DNA of 64,000 bases from positions 34,517 to 98,516 of the forward strand of contig CAYOCP010000016.1 in NCBI GenBank assembly GCA_964402505.1. Direction: 5' to 3'. The translations under genes were made by a program, and so were the position numbers. Of this stretch, positions 42,773 through 51,326 are shown piece by piece (position 1 is the stretch's first letter; each line of letters begins with the position of its first letter). A model generated the notes under the pieces. The model was not told the DNA's origin. It did no database searches and was given only the letters and a program-made list of their open reading frames with translations. The DNA is from SLRI01 sp964402505 (GTDB lineage: Bacteria > Pseudomonadota > Alphaproteobacteria > Geminicoccales > Geminicoccaceae).

Positions 42773-43617
42773 CGAGGATCGCGCTGCTCGGCGCCGGCGG
42801 CAAGATGGGGGTGCGGCTCGCCACCAACCTCGAGGGATCGCCCTTCGAGGTCGCCCATGTCGAGGTCAGCGAGGCCGGCCGCAAGCGCCTCGAGGCGGCC
42901 ATCGGTGCCGTCTGCGTCGACGAGAAGGAGGCGCTGGAGCGCGCGGACGTGGTCGTGATGGCCGTGCCCGACGCGCTCATCGGCAAGATCGCGCATACCT
43001 TCGTGGACCGGCTCGAGCCCAACACCGCCGTCATCATGCTCGATGCCGCGGCGCCCCATGCCGGCGAGCTGCCCGAACGCGCCGACATCACCTATTTCGT
43101 CACCCATCCCTGCCATCCCTCGATCTTCCGCTACGAGCCGACGCTCGAGGCGCAGAAGGACTATTTCGGCGGCGTGGCGGCGCGGCAGGCGATCGTCTGC
43201 GCCCTGATGCAGGGACCGGAGGAGCACTACACGCTCTGCGAGGAGATCGCGAAGACCATCTTCAAGCCGGTCAGCCGCTCGCACCGCGTCACCGTCGAAG
43301 GCCTCGCCCTGCTCGAGCCCGGCCTCTCGGAGACCATCGGCGCCACGCTGGTGACGGCACTGCGCGAGGCGACCGACGCCGTGGTCGCCAAGGGCGTGCC
43401 CAGGGACGCCGCCATGGACTTCATGCTCGGCCATATCGGCATCGAGATGGGCATCCTCTTCGAGGATTTCCCGGGCCAGTTCTCGGACGGTGCGAAGCTG
43501 GCGATCGAGCAGGCGAAGCCGAAGCTCCTGAAGGACGACTGGCTCGCCGTGCTCGAGCCCGACGCCATCATCGCCAGCGTGCGGGAAATCTGCAATCCGC
43601 CGAAGGCTCCGAGGTGA
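42769..43617 (+). CDS. apnO: D-apionate oxidoisomerase-like NAD(P) enzyme
   Basis: A 282-aa protein resembling a 6-phosphogluconate-dehydrogenase-like/semialdehyde-dehydrogenase fold. The Rossmann motif is ALLGAGGKMGVRLATNL. ApnO oxidises D-apionate and migrates its hydroxymethyl group to give 3-oxo-isoapionate. The conserved YFVTHPCHPSIFRYE looks like the active-site loop. The middle and C-terminal helices (LREATDAVVAKGVPRDAAMD) fit. It overlaps both neighbours (ATGA-type overlaps), so kinase, oxidoisomerase and aldolase form one coupled transcript. Confidence 0.8.
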   Translation: MTRIALLGAGGKMGVRLATNLEGSPFEVAHVEVSEAGRKRLEAAIGAVCVDEKEALERADVVVMAVPDALIGKIAHTFVDRLEPNTAVIMLDAAAPHAGELPERADITYFVTHPCHPSIFRYEPTLEAQKDYFGGVAARQAIVCALMQGPEEHYTLCEEIAKTIFKPVSRSHRVTVEGLALLEPGLSETIGATLVTALREATDAVVAKGVPRDAAMDFMLGHIGIEMGILFEDFPGQFSDGAKLAIEQAKPKLLKDDWLAVLEPDAIIASVREICNPPKAPR

Positions 43618-44414
43618 ACGCCGGCGTCGGCGAGCTGCTCGAAGGCCGCAAGCTCAGGCTCGGCCACTACGTGGGCGAGTTCACCACCCCCGGCATCGGC
43701 TACATCATGCGCGAGGCCGGGGCGGAGTTCGTCTTCCTCGACATGGAGCACAGCGGCAACTCCTTCGAGACGCTGCACCGCGTGCTCCGCTATTTCGAGG
43801 CGGCGGGCGTGCCGGCCTTCGTGCGGGTGCCGTCGGACAGCTACGACCACATCGCCCGCGCCCTCGACTGCGGTGCCGAGGCCATCGTCATCCCCATGGT
43901 CGGATCGGCGGCCCAGGCGCGCGCCATCGTCGAGAAGATGAAGTACACGCCGAGAGGCAAGCGCGGCCTGGCGCTCGGCCTCGCCAACGACCGCTACAAG
44001 GTGGCACCCGTCGCCGAAGCGCTCGCCGCCGCCAACGGCCGGACCCGGCTCGTCTGCCTGATCGAGACGGCCGAGGGTGTCGCCGAGGTCGAGGCCATCG
44101 CCGCGGTGGATGGTGTCGACGTGCTCTGGGTCGGTCATCTCGACCTCACGGCGAGCATGGGCATCCCGGGTGAGTTCGACCACCCGGACTTCGAGAAGGC
44201 GCTGCGGAAGGTCCTCGAGGCCGGGCTCGGGCACGGGAGGGGCCTGGGGCGCATGGTCGGCGACAGCGCCGCCGGCGTGGCGCTCGCCCGCGAGGGCTGG
44301 AACCTCATCGCCTATAGCGGCGATGTCTGGCTCTTGCAGGCGGCCCTGCGCCAGGGCCTCGACGGCATTCGCTCGGGCTATGCGAGCGGCGCGAAAGATG
44401 CCACCAAGGACTGA
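43614..44414 (+). CDS. HpcH/HpaI-family class II aldolase
   Basis: A 266-aa metal-dependent aldolase of the 2-dehydro-3-deoxyglucarate/4-hydroxy-2-oxoheptanedioate type. Family residues: FVFLDMEHSG (Asp-x-Glu-His), the Arg of FVRVPSDSYDHI, the metal Glu in LIETAEGVAEVE and the Asp of WVGHLDLTASMGI. The start is GTG overlapping the apnO stop. Published oxidative apiose pathways do not need a pyruvate aldolase, so it could handle a side product or extend the route. Which substrate it uses is unknown. Confidence 0.85.
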   Translation: MNAGVGELLEGRKLRLGHYVGEFTTPGIGYIMREAGAEFVFLDMEHSGNSFETLHRVLRYFEAAGVPAFVRVPSDSYDHIARALDCGAEAIVIPMVGSAAQARAIVEKMKYTPRGKRGLALGLANDRYKVAPVAEALAAANGRTRLVCLIETAEGVAEVEAIAAVDGVDVLWVGHLDLTASMGIPGEFDHPDFEKALRKVLEAGLGHGRGLGRMVGDSAAGVALAREGWNLIAYSGDVWLLQAALRQGLDGIRSGYASGAKDATKD

Positions 44415-44454
44415 ACCGCAAGACCTGATGAGAAAGCCCGGGGAGGCTCTCGAG

Positions 44455-45504
44455 ATGGCGACCTTCGAAGTGGCGCTCAGCGGCGACTTCCGCCTGCCGG
44501 ACGGCAGTGCTGCCTATCCCTCCTTCGATCTCGGCCCGCTTCGGAACCATCCCGGCGTGCGCCTGCGCTACGTCGATCCGATCGAAGGCGCCATGCCGGG
44601 CGAAGCGCTCGAGGACGTGGATGCGCTCATCCTCCTGGTCCCGCGGTTCAATGCCAAAAGCGTGCCGAAGAGCCGCCGGCTCGCCGTCGTGGCGCGCTTC
44701 GGCGTCGGCTTCGACAGCGTCGACGTGCCGCTCTGCACGAGGAACGACATCGCCCTCGTCACCACGCCCGACGGCGTGCGCCGGCCGGTCGCCGTCGCCA
44801 TCCTCACCTTCGTCCTGGCCCTCGCGGGCAGGCTCATGGTCAAGGACCGGCTGGTCCGCCAGGGACCCGAGGGCTGGAGTCGGCGCAGCGCCCACATGGG
44901 CGTGGGCCTCGTCGGCCGCACCCTCGGCCAGCTCGGCATCGGCAATATCGGTGCGGAGGTCTTCCGCATCGCCCGGCCGCTCGACATGCGCTTCATCGCC
45001 TTCGACCCTTACGCCGACCCGACCGTCGCCGCCACGCTCGGCGTCGAGCTGGTCGATCTCGAGACGCTTTTTCGGGAGAGCGACTTCCTCTCGGTGAGCT
45101 GCCCCCTGAACGAGGAGACCCGGCACATCGTGAACGCGGAGCGCCTCGCCCTGATGAAGCCGTCGGCCTTCCTCATCAATACGTCACGCGGGCCCGTGAT
45201 CGACCAGAAGGCGCTCTTCGAAGCACTGAAGGCGGACCGGCTCGCCGGGGCCGGGCTCGACGTGTTCGAGCACGAGCCGACGCGGGCGGGCGAGCCGATC
45301 ACGACGCTGGAGAACGTGATCCTGGCGCCGCACGCGCTCTGCTGGACGGACGAATGCTTCGCCGGCATCGGTGCCGCCGACGTGGCGGCGGTGCTCACGC
45401 TGATGCAGGGAGAGGTGCCGCGCGGCATCGTCAATCGCGAGATCACCGAACGCCCGGGCTGGCAGGCCAAGCTCGCGGCCCTGGGCAAGAGCTTCGCCGG
45501 CTGA
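44455..45504 (+). CDS. D-isomer-specific 2-hydroxyacid dehydrogenase
   Basis: A 349-aa NAD-dependent dehydrogenase. The NAD site is LGQLGIGNIGAEVFRIARP, the substrate Arg is in INTSRGPVIDQ, the catalytic Glu is in GLDVFEHEPTR and the His in APHALCWTDE. Members reduce glyoxylate or hydroxypyruvate or oxidise 3-phosphoglycerate. In an OiaT-type pathway glycolate would be made, and this enzyme might link glycolate or glyoxylate to central metabolism; this is inference. The start is the ATG at 44455 after GGGGAGG; ATG 44428 is possible. Confidence 0.85.
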   Translation: MATFEVALSGDFRLPDGSAAYPSFDLGPLRNHPGVRLRYVDPIEGAMPGEALEDVDALILLVPRFNAKSVPKSRRLAVVARFGVGFDSVDVPLCTRNDIALVTTPDGVRRPVAVAILTFVLALAGRLMVKDRLVRQGPEGWSRRSAHMGVGLVGRTLGQLGIGNIGAEVFRIARPLDMRFIAFDPYADPTVAATLGVELVDLETLFRESDFLSVSCPLNEETRHIVNAERLALMKPSAFLINTSRGPVIDQKALFEALKADRLAGAGLDVFEHEPTRAGEPITTLENVILAPHALCWTDECFAGIGAADVAAVLTLMQGEVPRGIVNREITERPGWQAKLAALGKSFAG

Positions 45505-45514
45505 GATCAGCCGG
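45497..45514 (+). terminator. Small hairpin at the end of the dehydrogenase gene
   Basis: CCGGCT (45497-45502) pairs with AGCCGG (45509-45514) across a GAGATC loop, spanning the stop codon. No T-run. It may separate the dehydrogenase from the downstream transporter genes only weakly. Confidence 0.25.
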
Positions 45515-45532
45515 ATCAGAAGGGAGGCAGCA

Positions 45533-46975
45533 ATGATGAACCGCAGAACCACCTTCGCCACCATGGCGGGCGCCACGGCCCTCCTCCTGGGCCAGCCGGC
45601 GCTGGCCCAGTCGGCGGCCGAGCGTGCCGTCGAGGCGGCGAAGCCGTACGCCGGCACCGAGATCAGCATCGTCTGGGAGGCGGGGCTGCAGGCGCTCGAT
45701 CCCCTGAACTTCTCGGGGCCGGAGTGGAAGGAGCTCACCGGCATCGACGTCAAGGTCATCGAGGTGCCGACCGCCGAGATGTTCACCAAGATCCTGCAGG
45801 AGCACCGGGCCGGCACCGGCGCCTATGACGCGCTCAACGTCATCCCGTCCTGGATGCCCGACCTCGCGCGCGCCGGCGCCCTCGAGCCGCTCGACGCCTA
45901 TGTCGACGAGTACGGCTACCGGGACGAGCTGGAGACCATCGCCCCGGTCTACCGCGACAACCAGATGAAGGTCGGCGACACCATCTACGGCCTGCCCGAC
46001 GACGGCGACGTCTTCGTCCTCTACTACCGCACCGACGTCCTGAACGATCCCGGGATCCAGGCCGCCTTCAAGGAGGCAAAGGGCTACGACCTGCCGGTGC
46101 CGCCCACCGACTGGCAGGAGTTCGACGACGTCGCCTGCTTCATCACCGACCACACCGGCGGCAAGCCCTACGGTGCCGGGCTCTTCCGCGACCCGCCCTA
46201 CGCGCAGCAGATGTTCCAGGAGCGCTTCCGCACGGCCGGCGGCAAGTTCTTCGATCCCGAGACCATGCAGGCAACCGTCAACAGCGAGGCCGGTGTCAGC
46301 GTCTTCCAGAGCATGCTCGCGGAGAACAAGTGCATGCCGCCCGGCGTGGAGACCTGGGGCTTCGTCGAGAACCTCGCGGCCTTCCTCCAGGGCGACACGG
46401 CGATGACCATCTCCTGGCCCCCCTACGGCCGCTGGGCCGCCGGATACGGCCTCGAGCAGGAGGCCTTCTCGTGGGTCCCCAAGTCCGAGATCGCCGGCAA
46501 GGTCGGCTACGCCCTGACACCGGGCGGCCACCCGGAGCTCGCCTCCGGCTTCTCGCTCGCCGTCTCCAGCGATTCTCGGCACAAGGAGGCGGCCTACCTC
46601 TTCATCCAGTGGCTGAACTCCGAGGACATCAGCATCCAGCGGGTGCAGCTCCCCTACGCGCTGCGCGACCCCTTCCGCGAGAGCCACTTCACCAGCGAAG
46701 AGTACCGCTCGCGCTGGCCCGAGGCGCCGCAATATCTGGACACCCTGCAGGCGGCGGCCCGAAGCGGCATCCTCGACCTCTCGATCCTGCAGACCGACCG
46801 CTACGAGGAGGCGCTCCGGCAGGGCATCTCCAGGCTCTGGGCCGGCGACGACCCCAAGGCCATCCTCGACGACGTGGCCGCCCAGTGGGACGCGATCACC
46901 GAGCGGGTCGGCGTCGACGCCCAGCGCGCGGCCTACGAGGACTGGGCATCCAAGCCCAACGCCTACCCGAACTGA
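45533..46975 (+). CDS. CUT1-type ABC transporter sugar-binding protein
   Basis: A 480-aa periplasmic binding protein of the maltose/oligosaccharide (CUT1) class. The signal peptide is FATMAGATALLLGQPALAQ. Family features: WKELTGIDVKVIEVPTAEM, ALNVIPSWMPDLARAGALEP and WPPYGRWAAGY. CUT1 transporters usually import oligosaccharides or glycosides. It is 28 bases after the hydroxyacid dehydrogenase, so it may be co-transcribed with the apiose operon and could import apiosylated oligosaccharides; this is inference. A GGGAGG site precedes the ATG. Confidence 0.85.
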   Translation: MMNRRTTFATMAGATALLLGQPALAQSAAERAVEAAKPYAGTEISIVWEAGLQALDPLNFSGPEWKELTGIDVKVIEVPTAEMFTKILQEHRAGTGAYDALNVIPSWMPDLARAGALEPLDAYVDEYGYRDELETIAPVYRDNQMKVGDTIYGLPDDGDVFVLYYRTDVLNDPGIQAAFKEAKGYDLPVPPTDWQEFDDVACFITDHTGGKPYGAGLFRDPPYAQQMFQERFRTAGGKFFDPETMQATVNSEAGVSVFQSMLAENKCMPPGVETWGFVENLAAFLQGDTAMTISWPPYGRWAAGYGLEQEAFSWVPKSEIAGKVGYALTPGGHPELASGFSLAVSSDSRHKEAAYLFIQWLNSEDISIQRVQLPYALRDPFRESHFTSEEYRSRWPEAPQYLDTLQAAARSGILDLSILQTDRYEEALRQGISRLWAGDDPKAILDDVAAQWDAITERVGVDAQRAAYEDWASKPNAYPN

Positions 46976-46988
46976 GCCCTCGATTCCC

Positions 46989-47009
46989 GGGGGCGGCAGC
47001 ACCGCCCCC
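46989..47009 (+). terminator. Strong hairpin after the binding-protein gene
   Basis: GGGGGCGG (46989-46996) pairs perfectly with CCGCCCCC (47002-47009) around a 5-base loop. It lies 13 bases past the stop. No U-tract follows, so it probably stabilises the binding-protein mRNA or lowers permease expression. Confidence 0.5.
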
Positions 47010-47031
47010 GCACCTTCCGGGCCCCCTGCCC

Positions 47032-47919
47032 ATGCATCCAGCCTCAGGACAGGCCTTCGTCGGCCGCGGCTTCAAGTACGGCATGATCTGGCCGGCCGTG
47101 CTGGTGATCCTGCTGATCGGGCTCTTCCCGGTTCTCTACACGGGCATCGTCAGCTTCCAGGGCATCGACATGTTCGCCGAGGATACGGGCTTCAAGGGTG
47201 CGATCCACTACCGGCGGCTGATGACCGACCCGCGGTTCTGGGAGTCGGTGCTGCACACAGGCATCTTCCTCGCTTTGGCCCTGCCGCTCGAGCTGGTCCT
47301 GGGCCTGCTCCTGGCCCTCCTCCTGCTCGACCGGCTGCCGGGCAAGCAGATCTTCGTCGCCCTCCTGATCCTGCCGGTCGTCACCTCGCCGATCATCGCG
47401 GGCTCGACCTGGCGGCTCCTCCTCGACAACCGCTACGGGCCCATCAACCAGATCCTCTCCTGGCTCTGGACGGAGCCCGTCACCATCCTCTGGACCGTCA
47501 ACCCGGCGTTCGTGTACGCGGCCATCCTGCTCGCCGAAATCTGGCAATGGACGCCCTTCATGTTCCTCCTGCTGCTCGCCGGGCTCGCCAATGTCGACCC
47601 GTCGCTGGCCGAGGCGGCCGAGCTCGACGGGGCGGGCTTCTGGAAGACCTTCTGGTACGTCACCCTGCCGGTCGTCCGGCCGGTCATCCTCATCGCCTGC
47701 CTGATCCGCGCCCTCGATCTCTTCCGCCTCTTCGACGTGGTATGGGCGCTCACCCGGGGCGGCCCCGGCACGCTCACCGAGACCGTCTCGATCTACGCCT
47801 ACGTGCTCGCCTTCAAGCAGTTCGAGACGAGCTACGCCGCCGCCCTCGCGGTCGTCGTCATCGTCCTCCTCTCGCTCGTCGTCATGGCAGCGCTGCGCCG
47901 CGTCGAGTTCACCCGATGA
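47032..47919 (+). CDS. CUT1 sugar ABC transporter permease (MalF type)
   Basis: A 295-aa membrane protein with about six helices, the first being IWPAVLVILLIGLFPVLYT. The ABC-contact EAA loop reads EAAELDGAGFWKTFWYVTLP. The start is the ATG at 47032. Seven bases separate it from the second permease. No ATP-binding gene accompanies the pair. Confidence 0.88.
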   Translation: MHPASGQAFVGRGFKYGMIWPAVLVILLIGLFPVLYTGIVSFQGIDMFAEDTGFKGAIHYRRLMTDPRFWESVLHTGIFLALALPLELVLGLLLALLLLDRLPGKQIFVALLILPVVTSPIIAGSTWRLLLDNRYGPINQILSWLWTEPVTILWTVNPAFVYAAILLAEIWQWTPFMFLLLLAGLANVDPSLAEAAELDGAGFWKTFWYVTLPVVRPVILIACLIRALDLFRLFDVVWALTRGGPGTLTETVSIYAYVLAFKQFETSYAAALAVVVIVLLSLVVMAALRRVEFTR

Positions 47920-47926
47920 GGCGCTC

Positions 47927-48748
47927 ATGAGGCAGTCGACCGGCACGCTCGTGATCCGCTACCTGCTCGTCGCGCTCGCCCTCCTCTTCTTCCTTTTCCC
48001 GATCTACTGGCTGGTCGCCATCTCGCTCAAGACGCCGGACGAGATCTTCGCGAGCCCGCCCATCTGGGTGCCGGGCCAGCTCCAGCTCCAGAACTACGCC
48101 GTGCTCTTCAAGGACGGCGATGTCTGGACCATCTGGAACAGCCTCGTCGTCGCCACGGTCAGCACCGTTGCCGCCATGCTGCTCGGCACCATGTGCGCCT
48201 ACTCGATGGCGCGCTTCCGGACCGGCGGCGACCACTTCGCCATGTGGGTCATCTCCAACCGCATGATCCCGCCGATCGTCATCGTCTTTCCGGTCTTCCT
48301 CCTCTACGTGAAGCTCGGCTGGGTCGACACGCGGCTCGGGCTCACCATCCTCTACACCGCCTTCAACCTGCCCTACGTGATCTGGATGATGCGCGGCTAC
48401 ATCCAGGACGTGCCGATCGAGCTCGAGGAATCGGCGCTCGTCGACGGCTGCACGCGGCTGCAGACCTTCCGCCTGATCGTCCTGCCGGTGATCAAGGGCG
48501 GGCTCTTCGCCACCGCCGTCTTCACCTTCGTCTTCGCCTGGAACGAGTTCGTCTTCGCCCTCGTCCTCACCCGCAACGCCGCCACCACCTTCCCGGTCCA
48601 GGTCACCCACTATTTCGGCGGCCAGTCCAATTTCTGGGCCAAGATCGCCGCCATGAGCACGCTCGGCACGATCCCGATCTTCATCGCCGTCGCCATGCTG
48701 CAGAAATTCCTGGTGCGCGGCGTCTCCATGGGGGCCGTCAAGGGGTGA
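47927..48748 (+). CDS. CUT1 sugar ABC transporter permease (MalG type)
   Basis: A 273-aa permease: YLLVALALLFFLFPIYWLV helix 1, EESALVDGCTRLQTFRLIVL as EAA loop, and the usual VFTFVFAWNEFVFALVLTR near the end. It is followed by 10 bases and then the converging histidine kinase gene. As no ATPase gene is present in the cluster, an MsmK/UgpC-type ATPase encoded elsewhere must serve it. Confidence 0.88.
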   Translation: MRQSTGTLVIRYLLVALALLFFLFPIYWLVAISLKTPDEIFASPPIWVPGQLQLQNYAVLFKDGDVWTIWNSLVVATVSTVAAMLLGTMCAYSMARFRTGGDHFAMWVISNRMIPPIVIVFPVFLLYVKLGWVDTRLGLTILYTAFNLPYVIWMMRGYIQDVPIELEESALVDGCTRLQTFRLIVLPVIKGGLFATAVFTFVFAWNEFVFALVLTRNAATTFPVQVTHYFGGQSNFWAKIAAMSTLGTIPIFIAVAMLQKFLVRGVSMGAVKG

Positions 48749-48758
48749 GCGGCGGGCG

Positions 48759-50510
48759 TCAGGCGGGCGCCGCGGGCTCGCCCGCAGCGCCGGCGCGACG
48801 CGCCAGAAGCTGCTCCACGACCGCGAGCAGCCGCTCGTGGCTGAAGGGCTTGGCGAGGAGCGGCGCATCCCGGCAGGATGCCGGCAGCGCGTCCCGGCCG
48901 TAGCCGGTGGCGAAGGCGAAGGGGACACCCCGGGCCGCCAGCGCCACGACGACCCCATCGACCGGCCGGCCGTTCAGATTGGCGTCGACCAGCGCCGCCT
49001 CGAACTGGTGCTCGGCGATCAGCCGAAGCGCCCGCTCGGTGCTCGGGGCCGGTCCCAGAACCTCGTAGCCGGCTGCCTCGAGCTCGTCCTCGATCAGCAT
49101 CGCCACCAAGGGCTCGTCCTCGACCACGAGAATGCGCGCGGCCCGCCCGCCGCCGGTCGGCCGCTCGCCCGCCGGTGCCGGGGTCGATGGCCGGAAGGCC
49201 TTCGGCGACGGCGGAGCCCCGGACGGTGCCGCGGCAGCGGTGGTGACCAGCGGCAGTCGAATCTCGCAATGGACACCGTCGCCGGTGTAGGCATGCCTGG
49301 TCGTGCCGCCATTGGCCTCGAGGCCGCGCTCGATCAGGGACGAGCCGAAGCCTCGCCCCGCCCGCGGGGCGAGGCCGGCCCTGCCGCTCTCGCGCCAGCT
49401 CAGATGCAGCTCCGGCACCTCGTCCCCCGCCACGCGCCAGGTGACGGCGAGGTGCCCTTCGGGCACGGCCAGGGCGCCATGGAGGCGCGCATTGGTGGCG
49501 AGCTCGTGCAGCACCAGCGCCAGCTGCAGCGCCACCGGAGCTTCGAGCAGCACCGAAGGCCCCGAGCAGGAGGCGCGCGACAGCTCGCCGTCATCGGGAC
49601 CGAGCTGATCCCTGATCAGCGCCTCCAGCTCTGCACCCCGCATCCCGTTCCGGCCGAGCCGGTCGTGCGCCCGGGCCAGCGCCTGCACCCGGCCGTTGAA
49701 GGCGGCGACGAACGATCCGGTGTCGGTGGCGCCGCGCATCGACTGGCTGGCGATCGCCTGGATGGTCGCCAGCAGATTCTTGACCCGGTGATCGAGCTCG
49801 TTGAAGAGCAGGGCCTGCATCTCCTCGCTCCGCTTGCGCTCGGTGATGTCGCGGGCCACCTTCGAGGCGCCGACGATGGTGCCCTGGCTGTCGCGGATCG
49901 GCGAGACGGTGAGCGAGACCACGACCCGCCGGCCATCCTTGGCGAGGCGCACCGTATCGAAATGCTCGATGCGCTCGCCGGCCCGCAGCCGCGCCAGGAT
50001 CTCCTCCTCCTCCCCCTGCAGCTCCGGCGGGATGATCTGCCTGATGGAGCGGCCGATCATCTCCCCTTCCTCGTAGCCGAAGATGCGTCCGGCGGCGGCG
50101 TTCCAGGAGGTGACGACGCCCTCCAGGGTCTTGCCGACGATAGCGTCGTCGGACGAGTCGACGATCGCCGCCAGCCTCGCGGCGGCGAGCTCGGCCTGCC
50201 GGTGATCTCCCACCTCCGCCAGGAGATTGACGGAGCCCGTGATCCGCCCCTCGCCGTTTCCGCCCTCCGGCTGCGCCCCGAGCACCCCCGCCCCCTCCCG
50301 CAGCGGGCTCGCGTAAGCCATCAGCGCCACCCGCGTGTCGTCCGGTCGCCGCGCGACCACCTCTTTCGCACCGACCGCGCGTCCCTCCCGGAGCGCCGCC
50401 GACATCGGCCATTCCTCCGCGCGGAGCATCCGGCCGTCCGGCCAGAAGAGGCGCCAGCCATCGCCGGGAACGGGGCTCCCCCGTGCCGGCCGCCCGCCCC
50501 AGAGCGCCAC
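48759..50510 (-). CDS. PAS-HWE histidine kinase with C-terminal receiver
   Basis: A 583-aa hybrid sensor kinase without membrane segments. A first, apparently truncated PAS region (LFWPDGRMLRAEEWPMS) is followed by a full PAS/PAC (about 115-235, GVVTSWNAAAGRIFGYEEGE), then an HWE/HisKA_2 kinase with the phospho-acceptor His in FNELDHRVKNLLATIQAIAS, an ATPase part (LVLHELATNARLHGALAVPE and GRGFGSSLIERGL), a Pro-rich linker and a receiver (VVEDEPLVAMLIEDELE; Asp in EAALVDANLN). The normal N-terminus lies in another frame upstream (50511-50599). Confidence 0.85.
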   Translation of the reverse strand: MALWGGRPARGSPVPGDGWRLFWPDGRMLRAEEWPMSAALREGRAVGAKEVVARRPDDTRVALMAYASPLREGAGVLGAQPEGGNGEGRITGSVNLLAEVGDHRQAELAAARLAAIVDSSDDAIVGKTLEGVVTSWNAAAGRIFGYEEGEMIGRSIRQIIPPELQGEEEEILARLRAGERIEHFDTVRLAKDGRRVVVSLTVSPIRDSQGTIVGASKVARDITERKRSEEMQALLFNELDHRVKNLLATIQAIASQSMRGATDTGSFVAAFNGRVQALARAHDRLGRNGMRGAELEALIRDQLGPDDGELSRASCSGPSVLLEAPVALQLALVLHELATNARLHGALAVPEGHLAVTWRVAGDEVPELHLSWRESGRAGLAPRAGRGFGSSLIERGLEANGGTTRHAYTGDGVHCEIRLPLVTTAAAAPSGAPPSPKAFRPSTPAPAGERPTGGGRAARILVVEDEPLVAMLIEDELEAAGYEVLGPAPSTERALRLIAEHQFEAALVDANLNGRPVDGVVVALAARGVPFAFATGYGRDALPASCRDAPLLAKPFSHERLLAVVEQLLARRAGAAGEPAAPA

Positions 50511-50599
50511 GGCAGCCGGATTGCAGAACGTGAGACGGCCTTGCCGGTCGCGAACATCGCGACCGGCAAGGCCTGGAGAAGCTGTTTGCCAACCATCAT
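50511..50599 (-). pseudogene. Out-of-frame N-terminus of the HWE histidine kinase
   Basis: The frame starting with the ATG at 50599 reads KQLLQALPVAMFAT, the usual start of this kind of PAS domain (LLxALPxAIYxTD). It then diverges, while the main frame reads RDRQGRLTFCNPAAVALWGG, the expected continuation. Joining the two needs one indel near 50545. Whether the gene is truly broken or the base call is wrong cannot be decided here. Confidence 0.55.
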
Positions 50600-51000
50600 G
50601 CGCTCGGCTGTTGCAGCAAAGTATCGAACCCGCCCCGCCGCATCGGGTTCCTCGTTCCCTACACCAATTGCCGGCAGTGTTGCAGAGGGGATCGCATCAC
50701 ATCATCCAGAGCCGTCGGGGAGCTCGCCAGGGCGCAAGCTTGGAGCGAGACGGGCGTGGATTCCCTCTCCGTCGCATTGGCAAGGCGCACCCTTCCCCTG
50801 ATCCGGTCCGCATGAGCGCCGTGCTTCGCGAATATCGACGCCTCGTTGCGCAGGTGATTCGCCCGCCGGGCGGAATGCGGTCGTCGTCCTGCACGCGACC
50901 GATGATCTCCTCCCTGCGAAGACGGTCCGATCCCCTGGCCGGCGCCCGATCGCGACAACGCGCGATAATCGACCGATCGCACGCCCTCGATCGGAGGTGG
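50600..51000. other. Intergenic stretch between kinase and IS remnant
   Basis: About 400 bases with short open frames only on both strands; none has recognisable homology or a good ribosome site. It may contain the kinase promoter. Confidence 0.4.
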
Positions 51001-51058
51001 TGTCGGTTTCTGCGACAGGGGCATGAGGTGGATCGCCCGACGAGAAGGACGATCCAGG

Positions 51059-51295
51059 ATGAAGGCACGCAGACAGTTTACGGCCGCGTTCAAGGCCAAG
51101 CTCGCGCTTGAAGCGATCCGCGGCGAGCTGACGATCTCGGAGCTGGAGACGAAGCACCAGCTTCACCCGAACCCGATCACGCGGTGGAAGCGGCGGGCCA
51201 TCGACAAGCTGGGCAAGGTCTTCGACGAGGCCTTCGATCGCCGAGCCGGTGCGAACGAACCCGGGCAGCTCGACCTTGCGACCGAAATGGGATGA
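51059..51295 (+). pseudogene. IS3-type transposase orfA remnant
   Basis: A 78-aa product with the IS3-family HTH: MKARRQFTAAFKAKLALEAI, ELTISELETKHQLHPN and ITRWKRRAIDKLGKVF. The end of orfA and all of orfB (the DDE transposase) are missing, as the SDR gene stop is 31 bases on. TGTCGGTTTCTGCGACAGGG just upstream (about 51001) may be the left IS end. Confidence 0.7.
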
Positions 51296-51326
51296 GCATC
51301 CTTGATCTGGCCGCGCTTCCCGCCAC

